Part shown: piece by piece, positions 1 through 9,300 of the stretch | Layout: each line of letters starts with the position of its first letter | Position numbering within the stretch: the first letter of the stretch is position 1 | Assembly (NCBI RefSeq): GCF_006337165.1 | Contig: NZ_CP040896.1 | Location: forward strand, 2,976,001-3,040,000 | Length of the DNA: 64,000 bases | From: Hymenobacter jejuensis | GTDB lineage: Bacteria; Bacteroidota; Bacteroidia; Cytophagales; Hymenobacteraceae | Reading direction: 5' to 3' | Notes under the pieces: model-generated | What the model was told of the DNA's origin: nothing | Seen by the model: the letters and a program-made list of their open reading frames with translations, nothing else | Databases searched by the model: none | Made by a program: the position numbers and the translations under genes

Positions 1-54
1 ACTTCTGGTGCCGATCTTGGTTTTATAATCGATACCAGCCGCAAATCCGTATGA
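1..54 (+). CDS. possible 3' end of an upstream protein
   Basis: Frame 1 is open from the window edge to a TGA at 52-54 and would encode the last 17 residues of a protein ending in SRKSV. It lies 39 bases before the nifU-like start on the same strand. The fragment is too short to assign to a family, and other frames are also open here. Confidence 0.25.
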   Translation, partial: TSGADLGFIIDTSRKSV

Positions 55-93
55 GGAGGCGCGCACTGTACTCACGTTTTCAAGACCACTACC

Positions 94-723
94 ATGGCTG
101 ATCATATCACCACTCCCGCTGCGCCCATTTCGATCTACGCTGAGGCCAGCCCCAACCCCGAATCCATGAAATTCGTGCTCAATACCACGCTTCTGAGCGA
201 GGGGGTGAGCGTCGATTACCCGAATGTGGAGGCGGCGGCCAACTCGCCGCTGGCACAGGAGCTGTTCAATTTCGACTACGTAGGCCGCGTTTTCATCGCC
301 GCGAACTTCGTAACGGTTACCAAAACCACCGATTTGCTGTGGGCTCAGCTCATCCCGGAGCTGCGCACGTTCCTGAAGTCGTACGTGGAGTCGGGCGGCC
401 CGATTTTCACCGTCGATCCGGCTGCTGAGCAGAAAGCTGCGCAAGCCGCTGCCGCCGGCGACTCGTCGGAAGCCGACCAGCAAACCAGCCAAAAAATCAT
501 CGACCTGCTCGATAACTACGTGCGCCCCGCCGTAGAGCAAGACGGTGGCAACATTACCTTCCGTAGCTACCAAGATGGCGTCGTGACTGTGAACCTGCAA
601 GGCTCGTGCTCGGGCTGCCCTTCGGCGACGGTTACCCTGAAGTCGGGCATCGAAAACCTGCTCAAGCGTATGGTACCCGAAGTAAGAGAAGTGGTTGCAG
701 AAGGCGTTACGGCTTCTTTCTAA
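94..723 (+). CDS. NifU family iron-sulfur scaffold protein (Nfu type)
   Basis: Predicted cytosolic scaffold that carries and hands over Fe-S clusters to apo-proteins. The 209 residues show an Nfu N-terminal domain at about 15-100, recognisable from PNPESMKFVLN, an Ala-rich linker at about 108-132, and a C-terminal NifU domain at about 135-200. The cluster ligands are the CxxC pair Cys172 and Cys175 in GSCSGCPSA. Length and two-domain order fit Nfu proteins of Bacteroidota and mitochondria. The ATG at 94 is the natural start, since the Nfu domain begins soon after it. The gene ends in a strong hairpin terminator, so it is probably the last gene of its transcript. Confidence 0.93.
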   Translation: MADHITTPAAPISIYAEASPNPESMKFVLNTTLLSEGVSVDYPNVEAAANSPLAQELFNFDYVGRVFIAANFVTVTKTTDLLWAQLIPELRTFLKSYVESGGPIFTVDPAAEQKAAQAAAAGDSSEADQQTSQKIIDLLDNYVRPAVEQDGGNITFRSYQDGVVTVNLQGSCSGCPSATVTLKSGIENLLKRMVPEVREVVAEGVTASF

Positions 724-740
724 ACAACCTCAAGTCAGAA

Positions 741-778
741 ACTAAAAAGCCCGGCCAATTTTGGCCGGGCTTTTTAGT
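741..778 (+). terminator. intrinsic terminator after the nifU-like gene
   Basis: A perfect inverted repeat (GCCCGGCCAA against its complement, TT loop) is flanked by five A on one side and five T on the other. It starts 18 bases after the stop codon and could work in both directions. Confidence 0.9.
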
Positions 779-1151
779 GGGCATAGCTAAACGGATATTT
801 ACACAAGTATCTGAAAATAAGATAGTTAATAAAGCGCTGGGAAAGGGTTGAGAACGGCGGGTTCGAGAGAGGCGGGCCAGAACTCGGGCTATCTGGCCGG
901 GCCTCGCGAAGCGTCTGGGCCGCAAGCGCTGCAACGAATCGGCTACAGACCTTCGCGCAAGGCAGGCGTACCTGCGGCACCGACCATTCCCAACCCACTT
1001 CCACAGCACACCTACTTGGTGTAGAAAAAAGCACAGTAGCGCAGGCTCGCCGTCCGCGTCCGTCGGATAGCATCCGGCGGCGTGGGGCACGCAGACCAAC
1101 AAGTCCGCACTACTGGCTTAGGAGAGTATAGGCGTGGTATTTGATTGTTTA
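779..1151. other. gene-free stretch, possible structured RNA
   Basis: No convincing protein is seen on either strand. The first 50 bases are AT-rich and hold a loose copy of the dispersed palindrome (about 800-832). From about 850 to 1110 the sequence is GC-rich with short self-complementary segments, for example GCAGGCGTACCTGC near 962. This could be a non-coding RNA or a decayed gene, but I recognise no known RNA family. Confidence 0.3.
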
Positions 1152-2057
1152 TCAAGCCTTTGGTTTAAGCGTAAAGGCCCTGGAAATATTAAAGCCAAAG
1201 TAGATGTCGCCTTTCTGCCACTTGCCGGTGGTTTGGGGAATGAAAAACTTCTCGATCATGCCGCGGGAGTTGGTGAAGTGCAGCTGAAACACGTGCCCCC
1301 CGGTCTCGATGTCGAAGCCCGCCGACAAGGAATTGCGAAACTCATCGGCCGTGTGGCCGGGCAGTAGGTAGTAATATTCCATCGTGAGCGCCACGCGCTT
1401 GGTCAGCTTTTGGCGGCCTGCAAACCCCAGCGCGTACACGTCGTTTTGCTCCGCGCGGGTATCGACCAGGTTGCGGTGCACCAGCGTGGGCATCAGTTGC
1501 AGCGATAAATTGGTGCTGAACTTCCGCGCAATCAGCGCCTGGTACGTATAAGTGAAACGCGTATCGGTGGGGTGCTCCGGCCCCGTAAATTTCAGCGAAT
1601 TCAGTGCAGCGCTGGCAAATACCGTTACCGAAACGGGCATGGTGTGCAGGCCGGTGCTTTGGCGCAGCAGCCGGTATTTGCCAAACCCGTCGAAGGTTTT
1701 CTCCAGCGAACTGCGCCCGACGCCCACCGTCAGCTTGTCGGTAAGCCCATACTCCAGGCCCAGACGAATCGTGGCTTCGTCCAGGCCGAAGAAGTTGTAG
1801 GCGCCGCTGTTGAGCGTCCCAAATCGGTGCGAAATCAGAAACAGTAGCGTGCCCTGCCCCGGCGTTTCCACCGAGTGCCCATTGATGACGCGCGTGCCCT
1901 TGAAGGTGGCCTGCGTGTAGTCGGTGTGGAGGCTGTCGGTGGTTTGGGCTTCCAGCTTTTGCAGCAGGTCATCCTGGGCCCGCGCTTTGCTGCTGCACAT
2001 CAGCAGCAAAGCCACTGCCAGCCCATACGCGCCAAATGAAGAAAAAAGGTACTTCAT
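1152..2057 (-). CDS. outer-membrane beta-barrel protein, DUF5777-like
   Basis: A 301-residue protein with an N-terminal signal peptide ending at about ARAQ (residue 28). The remainder alternates short amphipathic strands with Gly/Asn turns and contains the phrase GTLLFLISHRFGTLN typical of DUF5777 barrels. It is expected in the outer membrane; no substrate can be read from the sequence. It is the last gene of a minus-strand block behind YceI (12 bases upstream) and a haem-c lipoprotein, a grouping that suggests one envelope or electron-transfer module. The family call rests on recognition of the N-terminal half. Confidence 0.75.
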   Translation of the reverse strand: MKYLFSSFGAYGLAVALLLMCSSKARAQDDLLQKLEAQTTDSLHTDYTQATFKGTRVINGHSVETPGQGTLLFLISHRFGTLNSGAYNFFGLDEATIRLGLEYGLTDKLTVGVGRSSLEKTFDGFGKYRLLRQSTGLHTMPVSVTVFASAALNSLKFTGPEHPTDTRFTYTYQALIARKFSTNLSLQLMPTLVHRNLVDTRAEQNDVYALGFAGRQKLTKRVALTMEYYYLLPGHTADEFRNSLSAGFDIETGGHVFQLHFTNSRGMIEKFFIPQTTGKWQKGDIYFGFNISRAFTLKPKA

Positions 2058-2069
2058 ATCTCGTTGATA

Positions 2070-2630
2070 TTAAGGCTGTTGTGGAGCAGGGTCGCAGGCC
2101 AGCGACACGGTTACTTCCACAGTTTTGGCAATGTTTTCGCGGACCAGCGCCGGAATCTCGATGTTGTAATCGGCAGGGGCCACGATGAACTTCGACTTGG
2201 CCAAGAGCTGGTTGCCCTTCAGCTCCAGCGTGCCCGGTACCTTGATGTGGCGCTTCACCCCATGAATGGTCAGATCGCCTTCTACCTGCACCTCCTGCGG
2301 ACCCGGCTGGTTGAGTTGCGTAGGCTGAAAGTTGAGCAGCTTGCCTGCAAACGTCGAACGCGGAAACTTGTCCGATTCGATGTAGTTCTCGTTGAAATGC
2401 TCCTGCATGAGCGTGCGCTTAAACTGAAACGCCTTCATCGTCACCGAAAAAGCCACTTGGCCACTTGTCAGGTCCAGCAGGGCACCCACTTGGTTGTTGT
2501 GGGCTTCAATATCTTCGATGAACGTGCTGGAGAAGAAGGAAATCATCCCGGTTCGGGTCGAATATTTACTCGCCGCATCCGGACGCGCAAGCGGGAGCAG
2601 ATACAGCACCAGTAGCAACCAGTAGTTCAT
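2070..2630 (-). CDS. YceI family secreted protein
   Basis: A 186-residue exported protein with a hydrophobic N-terminal signal. It has the YceI lipocalin-like pattern: YSTRTGMISFFSSTFIEDIEAHN near the start, then FPRSTFAGKL, and the GDLTIHGVKRHIKVPGTL block. YceI proteins bind isoprenoid-like lipids in a beta-barrel. The gene sits between a haem-c lipoprotein and the DUF5777 barrel on the same strand with spacings of 23 and 12 bases, so co-transcription is likely. A lipid-soluble electron carrier is a possible ligand in that context, but this is inference. Confidence 0.88.
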   Translation of the reverse strand: MNYWLLLVLYLLPLARPDAASKYSTRTGMISFFSSTFIEDIEAHNNQVGALLDLTSGQVAFSVTMKAFQFKRTLMQEHFNENYIESDKFPRSTFAGKLLNFQPTQLNQPGPQEVQVEGDLTIHGVKRHIKVPGTLELKGNQLLAKSKFIVAPADYNIEIPALVRENIAKTVEVTVSLACDPAPQQP

Positions 2631-2653
2631 AAGCGTAGCCGTTAGGGTGAGTT

Positions 2654-3046
2654 TCAGTTATTCGGAGCGCCGTCGTCTACCCACTTCTTGATGCGGGCAA
2701 TGTCGCAGTCGGCGAGCTTGGGCAAGCCAAAAGGCATCTGCTTGTAGCCCGGCGCGTGGCTGACGACGCCCACCAGCAAGCCGCTGCTAGCGATGCGCTT
2801 CACGTCGGCGTAGTTTTCCAAGTTCACATTGCCATTTGTGATCTGACTGTTGTGGCAAACGCGGCAATTCTGCGTCAGAATCGGAGAAATGGTGCTCGCG
2901 TACGTGACGGCCGAAACGTCGCAAGTGACCGCGGGCTGGTCTTTGAAAAGATCCTCGGCGTTGTCGTAGGCACAGCCGGCCAGCACCGCCAGCGCACCCA
3001 GCAACAACCCGCGTATTGAGCGACGGCTTCCAAATGGCTTGTTCAT
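2654..3046 (-). CDS. small c-type cytochrome lipoprotein
   Basis: A 130-residue lipoprotein with lipobox LAGC (Cys25) and one haem-binding CRVCH at residues 61-65. Met104 in QMPFGLPKL is a plausible sixth ligand, and the C-terminal KKWVDDGAPNN is the usual end of Bacteroidota haem-c domains. It is expected to be anchored in the envelope and to move electrons. It heads the block that continues into yceI-like and DUF5777 genes. A copy of the dispersed palindrome (3045-3071) covers its start codon and the space to the next gene upstream. Confidence 0.88.
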   Translation of the reverse strand: MNKPFGSRRSIRGLLLGALAVLAGCAYDNAEDLFKDQPAVTCDVSAVTYASTISPILTQNCRVCHNSQITNGNVNLENYADVKRIASSGLLVGVVSHAPGYKQMPFGLPKLADCDIARIKKWVDDGAPNN

Positions 3047-3071
3047 AATTATTTATAAATCAATTAATTAT
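3045..3071. repeat. copy of the dispersed 27-bp palindrome
   Basis: An AT-rich imperfect palindrome beginning ATAATTA and ending TAATTAT. It fills the junction between the haem-c lipoprotein gene and the COG4315-type gene and touches the ends of both. Confidence 0.6.
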
Positions 3072-3973
3072 GGAGCGGCCGCAAACCACAGATCACCCGA
3101 TTCATTCAGGTCATGCCCTTCGACGCGCCCGCGGGTGTCGTTGTCGGCGATGTAGTAATAGAGGGGTCGGCCCTTGTAGGTCAGCTGCAAATTGGCCTTG
3201 CTGGTATTGCCGTAAGGCCCGGAAGCAGAGCCCGCATCGGTGCGCGTAATGGTGCCGAAGTCGCTGGCTTTCAGCGAGGAAGGCACGGTAGGCGCGCTCA
3301 TGTACACAGGCGGCCAGGTAGTGGCGCAGCTGCCGGTGCAGTTGGTCGCGAGCGTATTGGGGTTTTTGGTGTCTTTGGCAAACACGTACATCGTACGCCC
3401 TTGTGTGTCAGTTAGATAGGTGCGGCTAACGGTCGCATTGGTAGTTTTGTCAACCACGCTCTTGCTGGCAATCACCACCGAATACCCGGGATTTACGACG
3501 TGCCAGATGGTACCCACGCCGTTGCCGCGGGTTTCGCCCGGTAATTCGCGCACGTTCTGACCATTGACCGCTGGAGCGTAGTAATACAAAGGCCACCCTT
3601 TGTAAGTCGTTTGTTGGCGCCCATCGGGAGTAGTTTTGGAGCCAAAATCCGAGGTATTCAACGCCTTTGTAACCAGTACGTTAGGCTCGTAGTACACGGG
3701 CCAGGTAGGCGTGCAGCCGCCAGTGCAAGCATTGGTCCCGTCGACGTCGCGGGCAAAGAAGTACAGCGTGTTGCCTTGCGAATCGGTGAGGTAAGGCCCG
3801 AGAGTAGCGGAGGTTGCCAGCTTCACTGTGGCTTGCGCATCGGTGATTTCGACCGGCTTGTTGTCGTCCTTGTCGTTGCAGCTAACAACCAGCAACGAAA
3901 CCGAGCTAAGTAGTGAGGCGCCTAGTAAGAAGGTGAGGCAGCGCATCAGAGTAAAATAAGAGAGTCTTGACAT
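3068..3973 (-). CDS. lipoprotein with two COG4315-type secreted repeats
   Basis: Starting at the ATG at 3973 gives a 301-residue lipoprotein with a hydrophobic leader ending in a VVSC lipobox; the frame is open further upstream, but that part overlaps the next gene and lacks a signal. Two halves repeat each other: LTDSQGNTLYFFARD...CTGGCTPTWP and LTDTQGRTMYVFAKD...CTGSCATTWP, each followed by YKGxPLYYY. This is the Y-X4-D secreted repeat (Lipoprotein_15) family, whose function is unknown. The paired cysteines in each CTGxC may form disulfides. It precedes the haem-c/YceI/DUF5777 genes on the same strand and may share their role. Confidence 0.85.
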   Translation of the reverse strand: MSRLSYFTLMRCLTFLLGASLLSSVSLLVVSCNDKDDNKPVEITDAQATVKLATSATLGPYLTDSQGNTLYFFARDVDGTNACTGGCTPTWPVYYEPNVLVTKALNTSDFGSKTTPDGRQQTTYKGWPLYYYAPAVNGQNVRELPGETRGNGVGTIWHVVNPGYSVVIASKSVVDKTTNATVSRTYLTDTQGRTMYVFAKDTKNPNTLATNCTGSCATTWPPVYMSAPTVPSSLKASDFGTITRTDAGSASGPYGNTSKANLQLTYKGRPLYYYIADNDTRGRVEGHDLNESGDLWFAAAP

Positions 3974-4133
3974 GGCTGGTGGATTAATTGTCTGTAGCTC
4001 AATGGTTTGGAGGTGAGTCGCTGGCCTCGGATAAGGCACAGCAAGGACTGCTCGGGTGCACACAGAGTGTCCGGGGAAGCAGGCTTTGTCGCGAGCAAAG
4101 CCAAGGCAAGAGTTAGGAAAGTGGGTGGCAGCG

Positions 4134-5579
4134 CTACGGCTGCACGAGGGGCTGCATGGGTAGCAAGCTGTATTTAAGCGAGAAGAAAGCGCCGGCGCTG
4201 CTGAGCTTGACTTTGCCAAAGCCCACCCCGCCCAGTGGGATTTTCACGTAGGGTTCGCCCTGCACCGACCACCGGCCGCCCAGCGCCCGCTCGTACCCCG
4301 CCGACAGATTGAGCACGCTGAAGAAGTGGTTGGAGCCGTTGTGGCGGGTCCACTCGCGGTTCAGGAGCTGCCCCGCCGAGTAGTATGCATAACGGTATCG
4401 TTCGTTGCGCATCAGCAAGGACGACAGGCCCGCCCCGGCAAACAGCGCGTATTGTGGCCGGCTCACGACGTCGTAACGCAGGTTGAGCGGCAAATCCAGG
4501 ATGCGGCAGTTAGCATATACATCCGTGAGCTTGAGGTAGTTAGTCCAGTAATGCTGCGGTGGGTGGTAGTCGCTGCCCTTGGCGTCGTATTTTTTCACTG
4601 ACTTGATCAGGCCGGCCGCTACCCGCAGGCGAGGCGTGATCCGATACTCAAGCATCAGGCCCAGGTTGCTGCCCGGCGACGTCAGGCTGGAGGAGCGTAC
4701 TTTACTGAGTTCAGGGGCGTATAAGAAGTTGGCACTGAAGCGATAACCCAAGCGTGGCGCGGGTTTTTCCGGCTCTTTACGAGTCGCCGAGTCCGGTACG
4801 GGCGCGGTGGGCAGCGGCCGAGTACGAGCTACGGAATCACTGCTGACACTAGCCGGCAACGCTTTGTTTGACGCTTCGGAAGGTTGGTCGACCGTGACCA
4901 GCGTTTCCGAAGGGGCCGCCGCTGTAGTTGGGTTTTCGTCAGCTTCAGTAGAGGCTTTCGAAGCCGCTGCGGTTTGCGAACTGCTTGTATAAGAAGGTTT
5001 TGGGGATAAGTCGGATTCCTTTTTTTCTAGATCAGATCGTGACCGCGATGCTTTACGGCTGCCAGTTGCCAGTGCAAAAGTTGGCGAGCGCCGAACAACC
5101 GTCCGATTCGAGCCGGTAACTACGCTGGGTTGAACCGTAGCCTTAGCCGATTCTACGGCCGGTTGCGTTGGCGTTGCGGGCGTGATGGCCCTACTACCAA
5201 TCCCTGGGAGCGGTGGCTGAGTCGGGCGGCCGGATTTTGCTTTTGTAGAAGAAGCAACAGCAGCGGAGGCTAACTTCTTGGTAGTGACGGCTTTATTATG
5301 GTTATTGACAACTATTTGGTTATCAGGCGCTTGTGTATTAGGAGAAGGGCTGATTCTCGGGCTGAAATGTACCCAGAGCACTGCCAATAAGGCGATCAAG
5401 GCTATTTCAGCGGCAAAAAAACCGGCGATTTTCCGGTAGACAAGTTGTTGAACAGCAGCTGCTTCCAGCTTTTGTTCCATTTGCAACCACGCGTTGAGGT
5501 TGTGTTCCTCCGGGTAGTTTTCCGCGCCCTGTCTGAACAGAGCGTCAAGCTCTTCATCCGACATTTCCGGCGTATGCAT
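4134..5579 (-). CDS. anti-sigma-factor-like protein with C-terminal beta-barrel domain
   Basis: A 481-residue protein: an acidic helical N-terminus (MSDEELDALFRQGAENYPEE), one membrane segment at about residues 52-72 (FFAAEIALIALLAVLWVHF), a long Ser/Thr/Ala/Pro-rich disordered linker at about 75-280, and a C-terminal region of about 200 residues with outer-membrane beta-barrel style strands. Its start overlaps the end of the ECF sigma gene by 26 bases, the usual arrangement for a sigma/anti-sigma pair. The N-terminus probably holds the sigma factor, and the linker could span the periplasm to the barrel domain. The regulatory role is inferred from architecture and overlap. Confidence 0.75.
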   Translation of the reverse strand: MHTPEMSDEELDALFRQGAENYPEEHNLNAWLQMEQKLEAAAVQQLVYRKIAGFFAAEIALIALLAVLWVHFSPRISPSPNTQAPDNQIVVNNHNKAVTTKKLASAAVASSTKAKSGRPTQPPLPGIGSRAITPATPTQPAVESAKATVQPSVVTGSNRTVVRRSPTFALATGSRKASRSRSDLEKKESDLSPKPSYTSSSQTAAASKASTEADENPTTAAAPSETLVTVDQPSEASNKALPASVSSDSVARTRPLPTAPVPDSATRKEPEKPAPRLGYRFSANFLYAPELSKVRSSSLTSPGSNLGLMLEYRITPRLRVAAGLIKSVKKYDAKGSDYHPPQHYWTNYLKLTDVYANCRILDLPLNLRYDVVSRPQYALFAGAGLSSLLMRNERYRYAYYSAGQLLNREWTRHNGSNHFFSVLNLSAGYERALGGRWSVQGEPYVKIPLGGVGFGKVKLSSAGAFFSLKYSLLPMQPLVQP

Positions 5580-6150
5580 GGTGGCTAGTTTTTTTTAATA
5601 AATCCTTGAGGTGTGCCCTCGCTTTCGACAGGTTCGACTTCGAAGTGCCCACCGAAATGTGTAGGCGGTTGGCAATCTCTTCGTGCGTGAAACCGTCGAT
5701 AACGTACAGGTTGAATGCAGTGCGGTAAGCCGGAGGGAGTTGGTGAATCATATGCAGCAGCTCGTCGTAAGAAAGCGAGTCCAGGGCTGAGCCTCCTTCG
5801 TCGGCGAGGGCGTAAGCAGTTTTGTCCAGATCCTGCTGATGTTGGTGCTTTTCTTGGGCGCGGTAGTGGTCAATGGCCGTGTGAATCATGATTTTGCGAA
5901 GCCAGCCGCGGAAAGAGCCGCTGGTTTCGTGCTTCGTGGGATCGAAATGGCTCACGTCGCGGAATACTTTCATAAACCCGTCGTTGACCGCTTCCATCGC
6001 TTCGTCGCGCGTGCCGGCGTAGCGTAGGCAGATGCTCATGCTGTAGCTATAGTACAGCGAGTACAGACGGCGCTGACTTCCCCGGTCAGCACGCCGGCAC
6101 CCGGCCAGTGTGGCCAGTAGCATCTCGAGGTCGTGTTCAGGTTGGGGCAC
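5554..6150 (-). CDS. ECF-type RNA polymerase sigma factor
   Basis: Sigma-70 region 2 is at about residues 35-100 (SICLRYAGTRDEAMEAVNDG through FRGWLRKIMIHTAIDHYR). Region 4 is at about 125-190 (QLPPAYRTAFNLYVIDGFTH, EEIANRLHISVGTSKSNLSK). There is no region 1 or 3, as expected for the ECF group. The listed start at 6150 is a GTG; an in-frame ATG at 6123 is a reasonable alternative. The gene overlaps its probable anti-sigma partner by 26 bases. A TATCTTTT-like box on the minus strand at about 6212-6220 is a candidate promoter. Confidence 0.92.
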   Translation of the reverse strand: MPQPEHDLEMLLATLAGCRRADRGSQRRLYSLYYSYSMSICLRYAGTRDEAMEAVNDGFMKVFRDVSHFDPTKHETSGSFRGWLRKIMIHTAIDHYRAQEKHQHQQDLDKTAYALADEGGSALDSLSYDELLHMIHQLPPAYRTAFNLYVIDGFTHEEIANRLHISVGTSKSNLSKARAHLKDLLKKTSHHAYAGNVG

Positions 6151-6314
6151 GGTCGCGGGGTTTATATCTAACGACTCGGACGGACGGACAAAAGGGTTGC
6201 CTGTAGCTACACAAAAGATAGCGAAATAGTAATTCTTTATTTCAAGCTGTTGATAATGAAATAGTTGTGGCGTAAAGTTGGAATGCTGTTTATTCAGGAT
6301 GAATTTGACTACAA

Positions 6315-6350
6315 CAAAAAAGGCCGCTCCCAGTGTGGGAGCGGCCTTTT
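6315..6350. terminator. intrinsic terminator downstream of secDF
   Basis: The stem GGCCGCTCCCA/TGGGAGCGGCC, with A and T runs on its two sides, lies just beyond the secDF stop codon on the minus strand. Confidence 0.88.
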
Positions 6351-6372
6351 AAAAGCCGGAAATCGGGACTGC

Positions 6373-9300
6373 TTACTTAACAGCCGTCGAGAGCTTGGGA
6401 GCGTCGGCGCTGGCTACGCTAGGCGTGTTGGAAGTGCCACGTTCGCGGGCTTCCTTGCGGCCATAGGTGTCGAGGATCAGCGGGGTCGCAATGAATAAGG
6501 ACGAATACGTACCGAAGACGATACCCACCAACATGGCAAACGAGAACGAACGCAGCGTTTCGCCGCCGAAGATGTAGAGCACCAACACCACCAAGAATAC
6601 CGTGGTGAACGTGATCATCGTGCGGGAGAACGTGCTGTTCAGGGCCGGGTTTACAACCTGCGCAAACGTCAGGTTGGGGTTCTCACGCAGATATTCCCGG
6701 ATGCGGTCGTAGATAACCACCGTGTCGTTCATCGAGAAACCAATAACCGTTAGCACAGCCGCCACGAATACTTGGTCCATTTCGTAGTTCAGACCCAACG
6801 CGCGGGCAATTGGGAAGGCCGCAATCACGAGCAACGCATCGTGAAACAGCGCTACTACCGCTGCCATGGAGTACTGCCACTTTTCGAAGCGCAGTAATAC
6901 ATACACGAAGATGCCCAACAAGGTCAGGCCCAGGCTCAGAATCGAGGTTTTCTTGATGTCGTCGGCAATAGTAGCACCTACTTTCGAAGTGCTGAGCACT
7001 TTCGGATTGTCGGCGCCATATTGCTTCAGGCCGGTAGTCAGAGCAGCCAGCACTTTCTGGTCGCCGGCAGTGCTTTCGTCTTCCGCCAAATAGCCCGTGG
7101 TGATGCGCAGACGATTGGCGGCGCCAAAGGTTTTTACCTCCGTACCCGCACCTTTAAAGTCATCGTTCAAGGCTTCTTTTACATCCGAAGCCGCTTCTGA
7201 TTTGCTGAACTCGACGAGGTAGCTGCGGCCACCGCGGAAGTCAACCCCTAGGTTCGGGCCGCCTTGGATTGCCATCAGCACGAAGCCAACCACGATAACA
7301 GCGGTTGAGAAGGCGTAGGCGATTTTGCGCTTGCCCACGATGTCGAAGTTGACGTTCTGGAACAGGTTACGCGACAGGAACGTGCTGAAGGTGATCTTCG
7401 ACGTGTCCTTGCCTTTAGTCAACCACTCAATGATGAGGTGGGAAATGTAAACTGCTGACAGGAAGGAAGTTAATACGCCAATACCCAGCGTGATTGCAAA
7501 GTTTTGTACCGGGCCCGTGCCGAAGAAGCCGAGAATCACGGCAATCAGCATCGTGGTTACGTTGGAGTCGAAGATGGCCGAGAACGCCCGCTTATAACCG
7601 GCGTTGATGGCATCTTTCAAGCCGTGGCCGTGGTTGAGTTCCTCGCGAATCCGCTCGAAGATCAACACGTTGGCATCCACCGACATACCGAAGGTCAGTA
7701 CCATACCGGCAATACCCGGCAGCGTGAGGGCCGTGCCAAACTGCGCCAACACACCCAGAATCAGGAACATGTTGAACAACAGAGCAGCGTCAGCTACCAA
7801 GCCCGCGCGGCCGTAGTAAATGGCCATGAACACCATGATGATGATCAGACCGGCAACCGAGGAGTAAAGACCTTGGTTAATAGCTTCTTGACCCAATGAC
7901 GGACCAACTACCGCTTCTTCCACAATGCGCGTAGGAGCAGGAAGTTTACCGGCCTTAAGTACGTTGGCCAAGTCTTGCGCTTCTTCAATGGTGAAGTTGC
8001 CCGAGATGCTGGAGTTGCCACCAGCAATCTCTGACTGCACAACCGGGGCCGAGTACACATAGTCGTCGAGCACGATGGCTACCTGACGGCCGATGTTGGC
8101 GGCGGTCAACTTCTGCCACTTATGGGCACCGTTTGGCGACATCTGCATCGACACTTCCGGGCGACCGTTCTGGTCGTAGTCCTGACGCGCGTCGGCCACT
8201 ACATCACCAGCTAGTGGCGGCGTAGCTGCGCTCGATTTGCGGATAGCATACAGTTGGAGGTACTCCTGGCCTTCGATGGTCGTCGGCTTCACGTCCCACA
8301 GGAACGTCAGGTTTGGAGGCAATACAGCGCGTACTTCCTGTGTTTTGAACAGCGAGTTTACGCGAGCCGTGTCGCGGACATTACTGCCCAACGCGCCTGG
8401 CATCGTGAACAAGCGAGCTAACAGGCTGCTTTGCTGAGGATTAGCTGAGTCGGCTTTCGCAACGTTTTTCGCAGCATTCTTCTTGGCCAATTGGCTAGCC
8501 AATGAAGTCGAGTCGCCCGTGGCAGCGGTGGCGGCAGTAGCCGTGGTATCCTTTTTTGCGGTTGGAGCGGCGGCAGTGCCTTGCAGCTTGTCAGCTTCTT
8601 CTTTGGCCGACAATACGCTGTTGAGCTGGTTGAAATACGGTGCGAACTCATCCGTGCGCCACACTTCCCAGAACTCCAATTTGGCTTGGCCCTGGAGCAG
8701 TTTGCGAACGCGGTCGGGGTTGTCGACGCCGGGCAGTTCGATTTGCAGACGGCCTGTGCCTTTCACACGCTGAATGCTGGGCTGGTTTACGCCGAACTTG
8801 TCGACGCGGGTACGCAGGATGTTGAATGAGCGGTCGATGGCTTCTTCTACTTCCTTATCGATGGCGCCGATCACTTTCTCGTTAGTCGAGTTGATGTCGA
8901 TGCCGCGGCTCTTGTTGGTAGTGTTGGCAAACAAGCGAGCGAGCTTGTCGTTAGGCGCTACCGTGCGATAAGCCTGCGCAAACAACGCCGTGAAAGGCGT
9001 CGAAGGATTGGTTTTCTGAAGCTCCTGTGCTTGGGCCAACGCCTTGTTGAAGTTGGCATCTTTGGAGTTGCCGGCCATCGCTCGTACAATCTCCACGGGA
9101 GATACTTCCAGCGTCACGTGCATGCCGCCCTTCAAGTCAAGGCCCAGGCCGAGCTCGCTGCCGCGAACGTCGCGGTAGGTATAATCAACACCCAAGATGT
9201 TGGCAACAGGCGCGCGCCATACCGAATCGAGGTAGTGCTGGCGTTGTTGCTGATCCACCGTGCCATTGTGCGTGGCATAGGTCACGGCGTTGGCTTGCAC

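Noticed and set aside
707..1102. 131-codon minus-strand frame over the gap after nifU
   Set aside because: It runs through the nifU terminator, has no coherent domain, and its residue make-up changes abruptly from AT-rich to GC-rich segments.
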